Shown: positions 17,901 through 27,324 of the stretch, in pieces | Numbering within the stretch: position 1 is the first letter of the stretch | Layout of the letters: the number at the start of each line of letters is the position of its first letter | Assembly (NCBI RefSeq): GCF_013364155.1 | Contig: NZ_CP054916.1 | Span: forward strand, 2,417,001 to 2,481,000 | Origin: Streptomyces sp. NA02950 | GTDB taxonomy: Bacteria > Actinomycetota > Actinomycetes > Streptomycetales > Streptomycetaceae | Length of the DNA: 64,000 bases | Direction of reading: 5' to 3' | Position numbers and translations under genes: made by a program | Notes under the pieces: model-generated | The model's input: only the letters and a program-made list of their open reading frames with translations | Databases searched by the model: none | Told to the model about the DNA's origin: nothing

Positions 17901-18230
17901 CGCGCCGCCCGCACAGCCGGTACCGGACATATGGGTGAGGCTGAAGCCGCGGACGCGGGTGGCGTCGTAGTGGTAGCCGCCGGGCGCGGCAGTCCGGGTG
18001 GCGTCGCCGCGGGTGTTCTCCGGGCTCCACGACAGCATGCCGAAGGGCGCGACGGCACCGGGGAAGGTGTTCCCGCCGGCCGAGCTGCCGATGAGCGGAT
18101 CGACGTACGCCGCCGGGTCCTTGACCAGCGTTGGCGGCGGGGCGGCCGACGCGGGCGCGGTGGCCGCGGTGGCGAGGAGTCCCGCGGTCAGGGCCGCGGC
18201 CGCCAGGGCGGCCAGGGGTCTTGAGGGCAT
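14946..18230 (-). CDS. Secreted GH92 alpha-1,2-mannosidase family protein
   Basis: A 1094-aa exported glycosidase that removes terminal alpha-mannose from mannans and N-glycans. It has a Sec signal peptide (about 1-30, ending APASA), the GH92 N-domain beginning YVDPLIGSSAGGNTFPG, and the catalytic domain with the acid Glu654 in DNEPS and the base region GNDDLGEMSSWY. A NEW3-like beta domain follows (about 795-890), then a C-terminal carbohydrate-binding-like module (about 895-1090) containing AAYNNVGATDD. I chose ATG 18230 for the signal peptide; longer in-frame extensions lack one. Unlike the first GH92 here it keeps the usual acid, so it should act on ordinary glycosidic bonds. The shared operator suggests joint induction by mannoprotein. 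Confidence 0.92.
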   Translation of the reverse strand: MPSRPLAALAAAALTAGLLATAATAPASAAPPPTLVKDPAAYVDPLIGSSAGGNTFPGAVAPFGMLSWSPENTRGDATRTAAPGGYHYDATRVRGFSLTHMSGTGCAGGAGDIPFFPHVGEVTSSPAADTKDQVYASDFSHSDETAEPGRYKVSLASGAGAELTATARTGSARFTYPADKTASLLIRTSSSEVGSSDADLTIDPAHRTVSGSVTSGNFCGYLDPEGRRSYYTLHFTATFDTPFTSQGTWRDGTLRPGTTSAEGGSGGYGSDGRPVAGKGSGGYLQFAPGTRRVGVKVGISYVGDQGARANLAAENPPRRGFDQVRSAAYDAWRRQLSAIRVGGGADADRTTFYTALYHSLLHPNVISDTDGRYRGSDGEVHRVRRGHRAQYGTFSGWDVYRSQLQLLTLLEPDKGSDIAQSLLNLAQQNGGVWDRWLQGASGTHVMNGDPSAAALAGIRAFGGDDYDLDAALDSLVKAATEPTAKDLSPVGKPIMSVGQRPSLDKYLKLHYMPSVSNAWGGAAETLEMSGADFALSQLARAAGRKDTAETFARRAQWWQNNFNPAADPETGGYAANRKADGSWVTGFTPATGNGFVEGTSAQYTWMVPHNPAGLFAAMGGKDAAVKRLDAFFHDADGGWALTGAGGEKSELDNEPSINVPYLYAYAGQPYKTQETVRAAMRRLWTTAPTGIPGNDDLGEMSSWYVFSALGMYPQVPSRAELVLASPLFPRIEVDRGGGRDISIRAPQAAPGAPYVQALKVNGRASDRPWLPESFVRHGGTLDYTLSDAPDHAWGSAPSDAPPSFREGEQPYQIGVGPTTGTLAPGDSLTVKVAAVRVSEGDRPEVRFTADAPDGITAAPASGTVGPDGTADISLRAGKDTAEGFYDAKVTVTSEGTEVVQPITLTVAAPGSLLAAYNNVGATDDAGEHDEGDYDGGGWSYSRQALAAAGLEPGAKGTTQGLDYAWPASPSGRPDNASATGQTIALPPSTGLSFIGSAVNGNQKTTAKVTYTDGSSDTTELAFTDWTVGGGGGTVQYGNVTVARTPYRNISGGDKDVVDAYIFATKAFRAPEGKTVKSVTLPDNADLHVFAVARG

Positions 18231-18334
18231 TGCGGTCCCACCTTTTTCTCGGAAGGGCCGCGATCGCCGGGTCGAGCAAGCCGTGGGGACCGTACCGCAC
18301 GGGGGCCGTCGGCCGTAAGAGTGCGGAGACGGTC

Positions 18335-18366
18335 TTGACAGGGACACCCGGTTGGCGGCGTACTGA
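18335..18366 (+). promoter_or_regulatory. Promoter-like element resembling that of the first GH92 gene
   Basis: TTGACA (18335-18340), 20 bp, TACTGA (18361-18366) repeats the layout at 9539-9570, again followed by the palindrome after 15 bp. It points toward the GNAT gene, not toward the GH92 gene on the opposite strand, so the acetyltransferase may share the control. Confidence 0.4.
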
Positions 18367-18381
18367 TCGTTGCAGTCGGCC

Positions 18382-18394
18382 TGACAACGTTGTC
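18382..18394. promoter_or_regulatory. LacI-type operator between second GH92 gene and GNAT gene
   Basis: TGACAACGTTGTC repeats 13 bases of the operator at 9589-9602; the 14th base (G for A) breaks the outermost pair. It lies 152 bp upstream of the GH92 start and 70 bp upstream of the GNAT start. A 12-base direct repeat, TCGAGCAAGCCG, occurs nearby at 18271-18282 and 18406-18417. Confidence 0.6.
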
Positions 18395-18463
18395 GCGTTC
18401 GCCGGTCGAGCAAGCCGCTTCCGCGTACCGGCAATCGCTCATCGGACGCGCCATCATGGGCGC

Positions 18464-19345
18464 ATGATCCTCCGCCAGTTGCACGACACCGACGAGGACG
18501 CCAAGGCGGTATGGGAGGTGGTCTCCGCCGCGTTCGGGGAGGCGGCCGTGCTCGCGGGCCTGGACGGCTGGCCGCCGGAGTACGTCGCCGAGGTGCACGA
18601 CCGGAACCGGCATCTGGCCCGCAGCGATCCGGGCGGCTGCTGGCTCGCCGTGGACCACGGTGGGATGCCCCTGGGCGCGGCGCTGTCCACGCGCCGCGAG
18701 GGCACCTGGGGGCTGTCGATGTTCGCGGTGCTGCCACGGGCCCAGCGGCAGGGCGTCGGCCGGGAGTTGCTCGCCGCCGCGCTGATGTACGGCCGGGCGT
18801 GTCTGCGCGGCATCATCTGCGGCTCCGAGGATCCGCGCGCGGTGGCCACCTACCGGCGTGCGGGTTTCGCACTGCATCCGACGATGCGGCTGCGCGGCAC
18901 CGTCGGACCGGAGACCAAGGAGCGGCTGTCCCCGCCGGACGGCGCGGTGCACGAGGGGGTGGCCCGCCACCGTGACCTGCTGGACTCGGTGGACCGCCGG
19001 ATCCGGGGCGGCGCCCACGGCACCGACCACGAACTGCTGCTGGCCCAGCGGCGGTTGCTGGTGGTGGACGACCTGGCGGGCAGCGGCTACTGCTACGTGA
19101 GCGAGGACGGCAAGGTCGAGATGCTGGCCGCGACCTCGCGGCGGCTGGCGAAGCGACTGCTGACGGCGGCCCTGCTGTGTCTGCCGGAGGGCGCGGACGC
19201 CCGGGTCCCGGCGCTGACGGCCGACCAGCAATGGGCGGTGGACGTGGGGCTCGAGGCCGGTCTGGAGCTGTCCACCAGCGGCTATCTGTGTCTGCGCGGA
19301 ATGCCGCCCCCGGCGCCGTACATCCCCTCGGGGACGTTTCTCTGA
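18464..19345 (+). CDS. GNAT family N-acetyltransferase
   Basis: A 293-aa cytoplasmic acetyltransferase. The first half is a GNAT fold with beta4 LSMFAVLPRAQRQGVGRELL, whose acetyl-CoA P-loop appears as RQGVGRE, followed by AVATYRRAGFALHP. The second half (about 150-290) resembles a degenerate second GNAT-like domain with DDLAGSGYCYV. The acceptor is unknown. The gene stands alone, divergent from the GH92 gene, and ends at a bidirectional terminator shared with aconitase. Confidence 0.85.
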   Translation: MILRQLHDTDEDAKAVWEVVSAAFGEAAVLAGLDGWPPEYVAEVHDRNRHLARSDPGGCWLAVDHGGMPLGAALSTRREGTWGLSMFAVLPRAQRQGVGRELLAAALMYGRACLRGIICGSEDPRAVATYRRAGFALHPTMRLRGTVGPETKERLSPPDGAVHEGVARHRDLLDSVDRRIRGGAHGTDHELLLAQRRLLVVDDLAGSGYCYVSEDGKVEMLAATSRRLAKRLLTAALLCLPEGADARVPALTADQQWAVDVGLEAGLELSTSGYLCLRGMPPPAPYIPSGTFL

Positions 19346-19359
19346 CCCCTGGCGTGCGG

Positions 19360-19391
19360 ACGGGCCGCACCCCGCGCGGGGTGCGGCCCGT
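19360..19391. terminator. Bidirectional terminator between GNAT gene and acnA
   Basis: A perfect 32-bp palindrome with 16-bp arms (ACGGGCCGCACCCCGC and its complement), followed by TTT on the plus strand, lies between two convergent genes. Confidence 0.85.
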
Positions 19392-19427
19392 TTCCGCCGT
19401 CCGTCTCCGTCGCCGAAGACCGCGTGC

Positions 19428-22241
<2,814 letters not shown>

Positions 22242-22246
22242 CTAAG

Positions 22247-22265
22247 TTAGGTAACCCTTACCAGC
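22247..22265. promoter_or_regulatory. Weak iron-box (DmdR1/IdeR)-like sequence upstream of acnA
   Basis: TTAGGTAACCCTTACCAGC matches about 12 of 19 positions of the iron-box consensus TTAGGTTAGGCTAACCTAA. Aconitase needs iron, so iron control is sensible, but the match is marginal. Confidence 0.25.
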
Positions 22266-22294
22266 ACGGGGGAAGGCGGTGCACCTTCAGCAGA

Positions 22295-22312
22295 TATCTC
22301 GATGTCGAGATA
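22295..22312. promoter_or_regulatory. MarR-type palindrome upstream of acnA (candidate TamR site)
   Basis: TATCTCGATGTCGAGATA has perfect 8-bp arms around TG, 135 bp upstream of the acnA start. The size and AT-rich ends fit MarR-family operators. TamR, a MarR protein responding to trans-aconitate and citrate, is reported to regulate aconitase in S. coelicolor; that this is its site is inferred. Apart from this and the iron-box-like sequence, I see nothing in 22161-22640. Confidence 0.55.
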
Positions 22313-22640
22313 ACTCTAGTACATCGCCCCCGCGCAGTCAGCTCAGCCCTGCCGCCGGGCGGTGTCATGCCGTGTGGCGCGTTCACCGGTACGGGTGATC
22401 GCCGGGCGCGTCCGCCGCAGGTCGCGACGGAGGGCGGGCGAACCGGGGCGGGCCCGGTGCCGTGCCCGCGACGTCCGGTGGCGGCCGGAAATGGCCGGAC
22501 CGGGACCGCCCCGGTACCCACGGTGAGCGGACCGTTCCGCTTCGCGGTGCACGGCACGCTGATCCGGGCCGCTCGAACTCGGCCCGGACGGCTTGGAGTT
22601 CCGGACCCGGCCTCCCGTGGCCGCCGCAATACTGCTCCCC

Positions 22641-23540
22641 ATGGATCCGCACCTGCTCCGTACGTTCGTCTCCGTGGCCCGCTGCGGCTCCTTCTCCGAG
22701 GCCGCCCACGAACTGGGGTCCACCCCCTCGGCGGTCTCCCGGCACATCGCGACGCTCGAGGCGGATCTGCGCACCCCGCTGCTCACCCGGCAGCCGGTGA
22801 CGCTCACCACCGCGGGGGCGCGGCTGCTCGATCACGCCGGTCCGCTGCTGCTGCGGCTGGACGCGGCCCGCGCGGAGGTCGAGCGGCTGGCCGGGGCCGG
22901 GGCCACCCGGCTCACGCTCGGCGCCTCACCGCTGGCCCTGACCCCGCGGACCGCGTCGGCGCTGGAGCAGCTGCGAAAGCTCCACCCCGGTGTCCGGACC
23001 ACCGTACGGATCCTGGGTCGCCAGGAGGTCCCGGCCGCGGTGGCGCGCGGAGCGCTGGACCTGGGTCTGGTGGACGGTCCGGCGGCCCCGTCCGATCCGC
23101 TTCCGCCGTCCGCGGCGGGACAGCTCACCGCGGTCGCGGTCGCCGAGAGCCCGCTCGTGGTGCCGCTGCCGCTGGGCCATCCGCTGGCCCGGCGGCTCGG
23201 ACTGCGGCTGGCCGACCTCGCCGACAGCCGCTGGCTGGACGCGCCGGACACCGCGATGCCGCTGGTGCGCCTGCGCGCCCTGGGCCGCACCGGCGGCTTC
23301 CGCGCCGCGCTGACCTACCAGGGGACGGAGGTGCGGGGGCTGCTGGCGCTGGCCGCCGCGGGACACGGCCTGACACTGGTGCCGCACTCCGCCACCGAGG
23401 GCGTGCCCGGAATCGTCGCGGTCCCGCTGATCGCGCCACGGGTGACGCACCGCATCGAGCTGCTGCACGGCCCGGCCGTGGACGGCCCGGCCCGGTCACT
23501 GGCCGCGCTGGTGACGGGGGATCGTCACCGGTATGGGTGA
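22641..23540 (+). CDS. LysR-family transcriptional regulator
   Basis: A 299-aa regulator with an N-terminal LysR winged helix (about 1-60; motif SFSEAAHELGSTPSAVSRHIATLE) and a periplasmic-binding-like effector domain (about 88-295). The start ATG 22641 (MDPHLLRTF) begins exactly at the family's usual N-terminus; an in-frame ATG 48 bp upstream would add an unusual tail. It is divergent from acnA, but the intergenic space is large and no LysR T-N11-A box was found. The target is unknown. Confidence 0.9.
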   Translation: MDPHLLRTFVSVARCGSFSEAAHELGSTPSAVSRHIATLEADLRTPLLTRQPVTLTTAGARLLDHAGPLLLRLDAARAEVERLAGAGATRLTLGASPLALTPRTASALEQLRKLHPGVRTTVRILGRQEVPAAVARGALDLGLVDGPAAPSDPLPPSAAGQLTAVAVAESPLVVPLPLGHPLARRLGLRLADLADSRWLDAPDTAMPLVRLRALGRTGGFRAALTYQGTEVRGLLALAAAGHGLTLVPHSATEGVPGIVAVPLIAPRVTHRIELLHGPAVDGPARSLAALVTGDRHRYG

Positions 23541-23630
23541 AGGGCGCACCGAAACGCCCTCTTCCGAGGAGGATGGCGATACACCTGGCGGCGTCGTCAT
23601 GCCGCATCCCCGACGTCTGATGGAGGACCG

Positions 23631-24197
23631 ATGAGCGCACAACCTCATGAGGGTGCCGCCTCGTACGCGGCCGACGATCCCGAAACCGCGCTGAAGTACG
23701 CGATCCAACACATCCAGGGGGACGACCGGGTGCAGATCGTCGAGGGGGTCATCACACAGGTGTCGCCAAGCTGGGGCCATGAGAAGGCGGCCGACAAGAT
23801 CCGAAACCAGATCGCCTCGATCGTGAGCAAACTGGGCTGCGTCTCAGGATCGGGCAATCTGGATCTGCCCGGCACGAGCAACTGGTACGTGCCTGACGTA
23901 GCGGTCGTGCCCGAAGACCTGGCGGACGCTGAAGCACTGACCCCCGATCAGACCCTGCTGATCGTCGAGATCACCTCCGACTCCAACGGGGACACCGACC
24001 GGATCGTCAAGCGCCGCCGTTACGCCGAGTACGGCGCACCGCTGTATCTGCTCGTCGACCGGCAGCAGCGCGCCTGCACGCTGTACGCGGCTCCCGGGAA
24101 CCTCGGCTACACCAGGGCGGACGGCCCCCACCCCTTCGGCACCCCCCTCGCGCTCCCCGAACCGTTCGGCCTGGAGCTGGACACCTCGGAGTTCTGA
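23631..24197 (+). CDS. Uma2 family (DUF820) PD-(D/E)XK nuclease-like protein
   Basis: A 188-aa protein of the restriction-endonuclease fold. The conserved pieces are RVQIVEGVI, the catalytic-type WYVPDVAVVP and LIVEITSDSN, and the helix KRRRYAEYGAPLYLLVD. Uma2 proteins are abundant in actinobacteria and cyanobacteria and their role is not established. ATG 23631 follows GGAGGACCG. It is monocistronic and ends at a bidirectional terminator. All core residues look intact. Confidence 0.88.
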   Translation: MSAQPHEGAASYAADDPETALKYAIQHIQGDDRVQIVEGVITQVSPSWGHEKAADKIRNQIASIVSKLGCVSGSGNLDLPGTSNWYVPDVAVVPEDLADAEALTPDQTLLIVEITSDSNGDTDRIVKRRRYAEYGAPLYLLVDRQQRACTLYAAPGNLGYTRADGPHPFGTPLALPEPFGLELDTSEF

Positions 24198-24201
24198 CCC
24201 C

Positions 24202-24237
24202 CCGGAGCCGGGCCCCCTGGTCCGGGGGCCGCTCCGG
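24202..24237. terminator. Bidirectional terminator between Uma2 gene and gntR
   Basis: A GC-rich stem pairs CCGGAGC...GGCCCCC with GGGGGCC...GCTCCGG, with one bulge, between convergent genes. Confidence 0.75.
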
Positions 24238-24242
24238 TGCGT

Positions 24243-24602
24243 TCAGCCGCCCGCGAGGCGGGACCTCACCAGTGAGAGGACCTCCTCGTCGGACAGGCCC
24301 AGCGCCCGCGCCTCGGCCACCAGGCCCTGGACGCCCTCCAGGAGGCGGGCCCGGCCGGGTGACTGCTCGCCGGTGACCACCGCCCCGCGGCCGCGGCGCA
24401 GTTCGATCAGGCCCTCCTCGCGGAGCCGCTGATAGCCCCGGAGCACCGTGTGCACGTTGACGCCGAGGGAGTCGGCGAGCGCGCGGGCGGCGGGGAGCCG
24501 CTCGCCGGGGCGTACGGTGCCGTCCGCGATGGCGCCGCGCACCGAGGCGGCGACCTGGTCGCCCAGCGGGACGGGAGATCCGGGGGCGACGCGGAACAGC
24601 AT
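24243..24602 (-). CDS. GntR-family regulator, YtrA subfamily
   Basis: A 119-aa regulator: an N-terminal GntR winged helix (about 5-75; LGVNVHTVLRGYQRLREEGLIE) followed only by the short dimerisation helix typical of YtrA-type regulators. ATG 24602 follows the upstream stop codon by one base (TGAGATG), so it is translationally coupled to the membrane-protein gene. YtrA-type proteins repress their own operon, and a fitting palindrome lies at 25608-25630. Confidence 0.88.
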   Translation of the reverse strand: MLFRVAPGSPVPLGDQVAASVRGAIADGTVRPGERLPAARALADSLGVNVHTVLRGYQRLREEGLIELRRGRGAVVTGEQSPGRARLLEGVQGLVAEARALGLSDEEVLSLVRSRLAGG

Positions 24603-24603
24603 C

Positions 24604-25596
24604 TCAGTCCCGCCCTCCCGGACCGGCCGCCCGGCCGCGCTCGGCAAGGGTGTTGAGCAGCGCGGCGGCCGTGGCGGCGTCGTCCACCGTCACCACGAAC
24701 TCCCTGCCGGTGGCCAGCCGCAGACACAGCGCCTCGCCCGAGCGCAGCACCAGCCCGCTGCGCCCCGCCCACGACCGGTAGCCCCAGCCGCCCAGCTCCA
24801 TGGCGCGGACCTCCCGGCTGGTGGCCCGCTCGATCCGCTCCAGCGGCACCCGCAGCCGGGGGCGCGGGGCGAACCGGGCGGCGACGGTGAGGCCCCGGCG
24901 GTCGACGGTCACCCGGCAGCCGGACAGCAGGGCGGCGACGGCCCCGCCTCCGGCCAGCGGCAGTCCGGCCGCCGGGCCCGCCGAGAGGGCCAGCACCCCG
25001 CCGAGCACCGCGGTGACCCCGCCCACGCCGATCAGCACCGGCGAGCCGACGGTGTGCGTCCAGCTGGCCAACTCCCCTTCTGCGAGCGGGAGGCGGGGCG
25101 CCTGGTCCGGGTCAGCGTCCCCTGGCACCGACGCGGTGTCCAGCCCGGCGAGCAGCCAGCCGATCCAGCCGACGGCGGCCGCGACGGTGAAGGACACCGC
25201 CAGGTGCCACAGCGGGAAATCCACCCGTTCGGCGCCCCCGGCCCCCGTCCCGGCCCCGGCGTCGGCGTTGGCGAGGAGCAGCAGACCCAGGACACAGCCG
25301 AGCTGGGCGGGCGTTCCGTAACCGACAGCCACCAGCGCCCGCTGCGCCCCGAGCGGCGTACGCGAGCGGAAGGCGAGCCATCCAGCGACCGCTCCGGGGA
25401 CGAGGAGGACGGCGGTCACCACCGAGAGGAAGGCACCCGGACCGGTGAATCCGTCGGCCCGACCGGAGCCGCCGAAGTGGGTGGCGAGCCGGTCCGGCAG
25501 CCGGCCGGCCAACCCGGCGAACGTCCCCAGCACAGCGGCCCAGGCCAGCGCGAACGGCGAAGCGACCACCAGCGCGCGGCGCGCGGAACGAGTCAT
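24604..25596 (-). CDS. DUF1648 multi-pass membrane protein
   Basis: A 330-aa integral membrane protein. The N-terminal DUF1648 domain has the signature LPDRLATHFGGSGRADGF just outside the first span, followed by about five further hydrophobic segments and a C-terminal PH-like cytoplasmic part containing RFAPRPRLRVPLERIE. I chose ATG 25596 for the RBS AAGGGGG. Proteins of this kind accompany GntR regulators in many Gram-positives and are linked to envelope stress, but no biochemical function is established. Confidence 0.85.
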   Translation of the reverse strand: MTRSARRALVVASPFALAWAAVLGTFAGLAGRLPDRLATHFGGSGRADGFTGPGAFLSVVTAVLLVPGAVAGWLAFRSRTPLGAQRALVAVGYGTPAQLGCVLGLLLLANADAGAGTGAGGAERVDFPLWHLAVSFTVAAAVGWIGWLLAGLDTASVPGDADPDQAPRLPLAEGELASWTHTVGSPVLIGVGGVTAVLGGVLALSAGPAAGLPLAGGGAVAALLSGCRVTVDRRGLTVAARFAPRPRLRVPLERIERATSREVRAMELGGWGYRSWAGRSGLVLRSGEALCLRLATGREFVVTVDDAATAAALLNTLAERGRAAGPGGRD

Positions 25597-25607
25597 GGTG
25601 AACCCCC

Positions 25608-25630
25608 TTGTTCGCATACTAGTAGAACAA
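25608..25630. promoter_or_regulatory. YtrA-type operator
   Basis: The perfect arms TTGTTC and GAACAA enclose an 11-bp centre containing the palindrome TACTAGTA, 12 bp upstream of the DUF1648 start. This is the expected position for autorepression by the GntR protein of the operon. Confidence 0.65.
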
Positions 25631-25679
25631 CTTGCGGCTGGACAGACCGCGACTCACCCATCCCTCCAGTCGCATGCGC

Positions 25680-25695
25680 ATCTCATATTTGAGAT
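25680..25695. promoter_or_regulatory. Palindrome in the HTH-MurA promoter
   Basis: The arms ATCTCA and TGAGAT around TATT end 12 bp before the start codon. The encoded protein carries its own XRE helix-turn-helix, so this is a candidate autoregulatory site. Confidence 0.5.
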
Positions 25696-25707
25696 AGCCT
25701 CTGACGT

Positions 25708-27237
25708 ATGACCGACGACTATCTCTCACGTATCGGCAAGCTCATCCGTGACGCCCGACAGCACCGAGGCTGGACCCAGTCACAGCTTGCCGAGGCGCTC
25801 GGCACCAGCCAGAGCGCGGTCAACCGCATTGAGCGGGGGAATCAGAACATCAGTCTTGAGATGATCGCCAGGATCGGCGAGGCGCTCGACAGCGAGATCG
25901 TCTCGCTGGGTTACGCCGGTCCGATGCATCTGCGGGTGGTGGGCGGCCGCCAACTCTCCGGCGCCATCGACGTCAAGACGAGCAAGAACGCCTGTGTGGC
26001 GCTGTTGTGCGCCTCACTCCTCAACTCCGGCCGTACGACGCTGCGCAGGGTCGCCAGGATCGAGGAGGTCTACCGCATCCTCGAAGTGCTCGGCAGCATC
26101 GGCGTCCGCACCCGCTGGATCAACGACGGGGCCGATCTGGAGATCGTGCCCCCCGCCGAACTGGACCTCGGCGCCATGGACACCGAGGCCGCCCGCCGGA
26201 CACGCAGCGTCATCATGTTCCTGGGCCCGCTGCTGCACCGGCTGGACCGCTTCCGGATTCCCTACGCGGGCGGCTGCGACCTCGGCACCCGCACCGTGCA
26301 GCCGCATATGACCGCGCTGCGCCCCTTCGGCCTCGAAGTGACCGCCACCGACGGGATGTACCACGCGCAGGTCGACCGCTCGGTCGCGCCCACCCGCGCC
26401 ATCGTGCTGACCGAACGCGGCGACACCGTCACCGAGAACGCGCTGCTGGCGGCCGCCCGGCACGACGGGATCACGGTGATCCGCAACGCCTCCTCCAACT
26501 ACATGGTCCAGGATCTGTGCTTCTTCCTGGAGGAGTTGGGAGTCAAGGTCGAGGGGGTGGGCACCACCACGCTCACCGTGCACGGTGTCACCGACATCGA
26601 CCGCGACGTGGACTACGCCCCCTCCGAGGACCCGGTGGAGGCGATGAGCCTGCTGGCCGCAGCCGTGGTGACGGAGTCCGAGCTGACGATCCGCCGGGTG
26701 CCGGTGGAGTTCCTGGAGATCGAGCTGGCCATCCTGGAGGAGATGGGCCTGGACCACGAGCGCTCCCCCGAGTACCCGGCGGACAACGGCCGTACCCGGC
26801 TGGTCGATCTGACGGTCCGGCCGTCCAAGCTCCAGGCCCCCATCGACAAGATCCACCCGATGCCGTTCCCCGGCGTCAACATCGACAACGTGCCCTTCTT
26901 CGCCGCCATCGCGGCCTCCGCACAGGGCTCGACACTCATCCACGACTGGGTCTACGACAACCGCGCCATCTATCTGACCGAGCTGAACCGGCTGGGCGCC
27001 CACGTCAAACTGCTCGACCCGCACCGGGTCCTGGTCGAGGGACCGACCCGCTGGCGCTCGGCCGAGATGATGTGCCCGCCCGCACTGCGGCCCGCGGTGG
27101 TGGTACTGCTGGCGATGATGGCGGCGCCCGGCACCTCGGTGCTGCGCAACGTCTATGTGATCAACCGCGGTTACGAGGACCTCGCCGAACGGCTGAACTC
27201 CATCGGCGCGCAGATCGAGACGTTCCGCGACATCTGA
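25708..27237 (+). CDS. murA2: XRE helix-turn-helix fused to MurA-like UDP-GlcNAc enolpyruvyl transferase
   Basis: A 509-aa fusion. Residues 1-68 are an XRE/Cro helix-turn-helix (GWTQSQLAEALGTSQSAVNRIERG). Residues 72-505 are an EPSP-synthase/MurA fold. The MurA reaction joins enolpyruvate to UDP-GlcNAc, the first committed step of peptidoglycan synthesis. Key residues by comparison with E. coli MurA are all present: Lys93 (TSKNA), Cys190 (GGCDLGTR, the fosfomycin-reactive Cys), Arg195 and Asp393 (VNIDN). The enzyme is therefore probably active and not just a sensor. S. coelicolor has a second MurA at this place (SCO5998, as I recall). A ligand-sensing regulator that binds UDP-GlcNAc is the alternative. 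Confidence 0.9.
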   Translation: MTDDYLSRIGKLIRDARQHRGWTQSQLAEALGTSQSAVNRIERGNQNISLEMIARIGEALDSEIVSLGYAGPMHLRVVGGRQLSGAIDVKTSKNACVALLCASLLNSGRTTLRRVARIEEVYRILEVLGSIGVRTRWINDGADLEIVPPAELDLGAMDTEAARRTRSVIMFLGPLLHRLDRFRIPYAGGCDLGTRTVQPHMTALRPFGLEVTATDGMYHAQVDRSVAPTRAIVLTERGDTVTENALLAAARHDGITVIRNASSNYMVQDLCFFLEELGVKVEGVGTTTLTVHGVTDIDRDVDYAPSEDPVEAMSLLAAAVVTESELTIRRVPVEFLEIELAILEEMGLDHERSPEYPADNGRTRLVDLTVRPSKLQAPIDKIHPMPFPGVNIDNVPFFAAIAASAQGSTLIHDWVYDNRAIYLTELNRLGAHVKLLDPHRVLVEGPTRWRSAEMMCPPALRPAVVVLLAMMAAPGTSVLRNVYVINRGYEDLAERLNSIGAQIETFRDI

Positions 27238-27268
27238 CCGGACGCCACCGGCCACCACCGGCGGTTCA

Positions 27269-27313
27269 CCCGGGAAGTCCGCCCGCCCCCCGTGTGCGGG
27301 CGGACTTCCCGGG
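27269..27313. terminator. Bidirectional terminator between murA2 and serine hydrolase
   Basis: The 17-bp arms CCCGGGAAGTCCGCCCG and CGGGCGGACTTCCCGGG surround an 11-nt loop between convergent genes. Confidence 0.85.
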
Positions 27314-27324
27314 GCGGTTCCAGG

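Noticed and set aside
23631..24197. Uma2 protein as part of a mobile element
   Set aside because: No transposase, inverted ends or target duplication around it; it sits alone between core genes.
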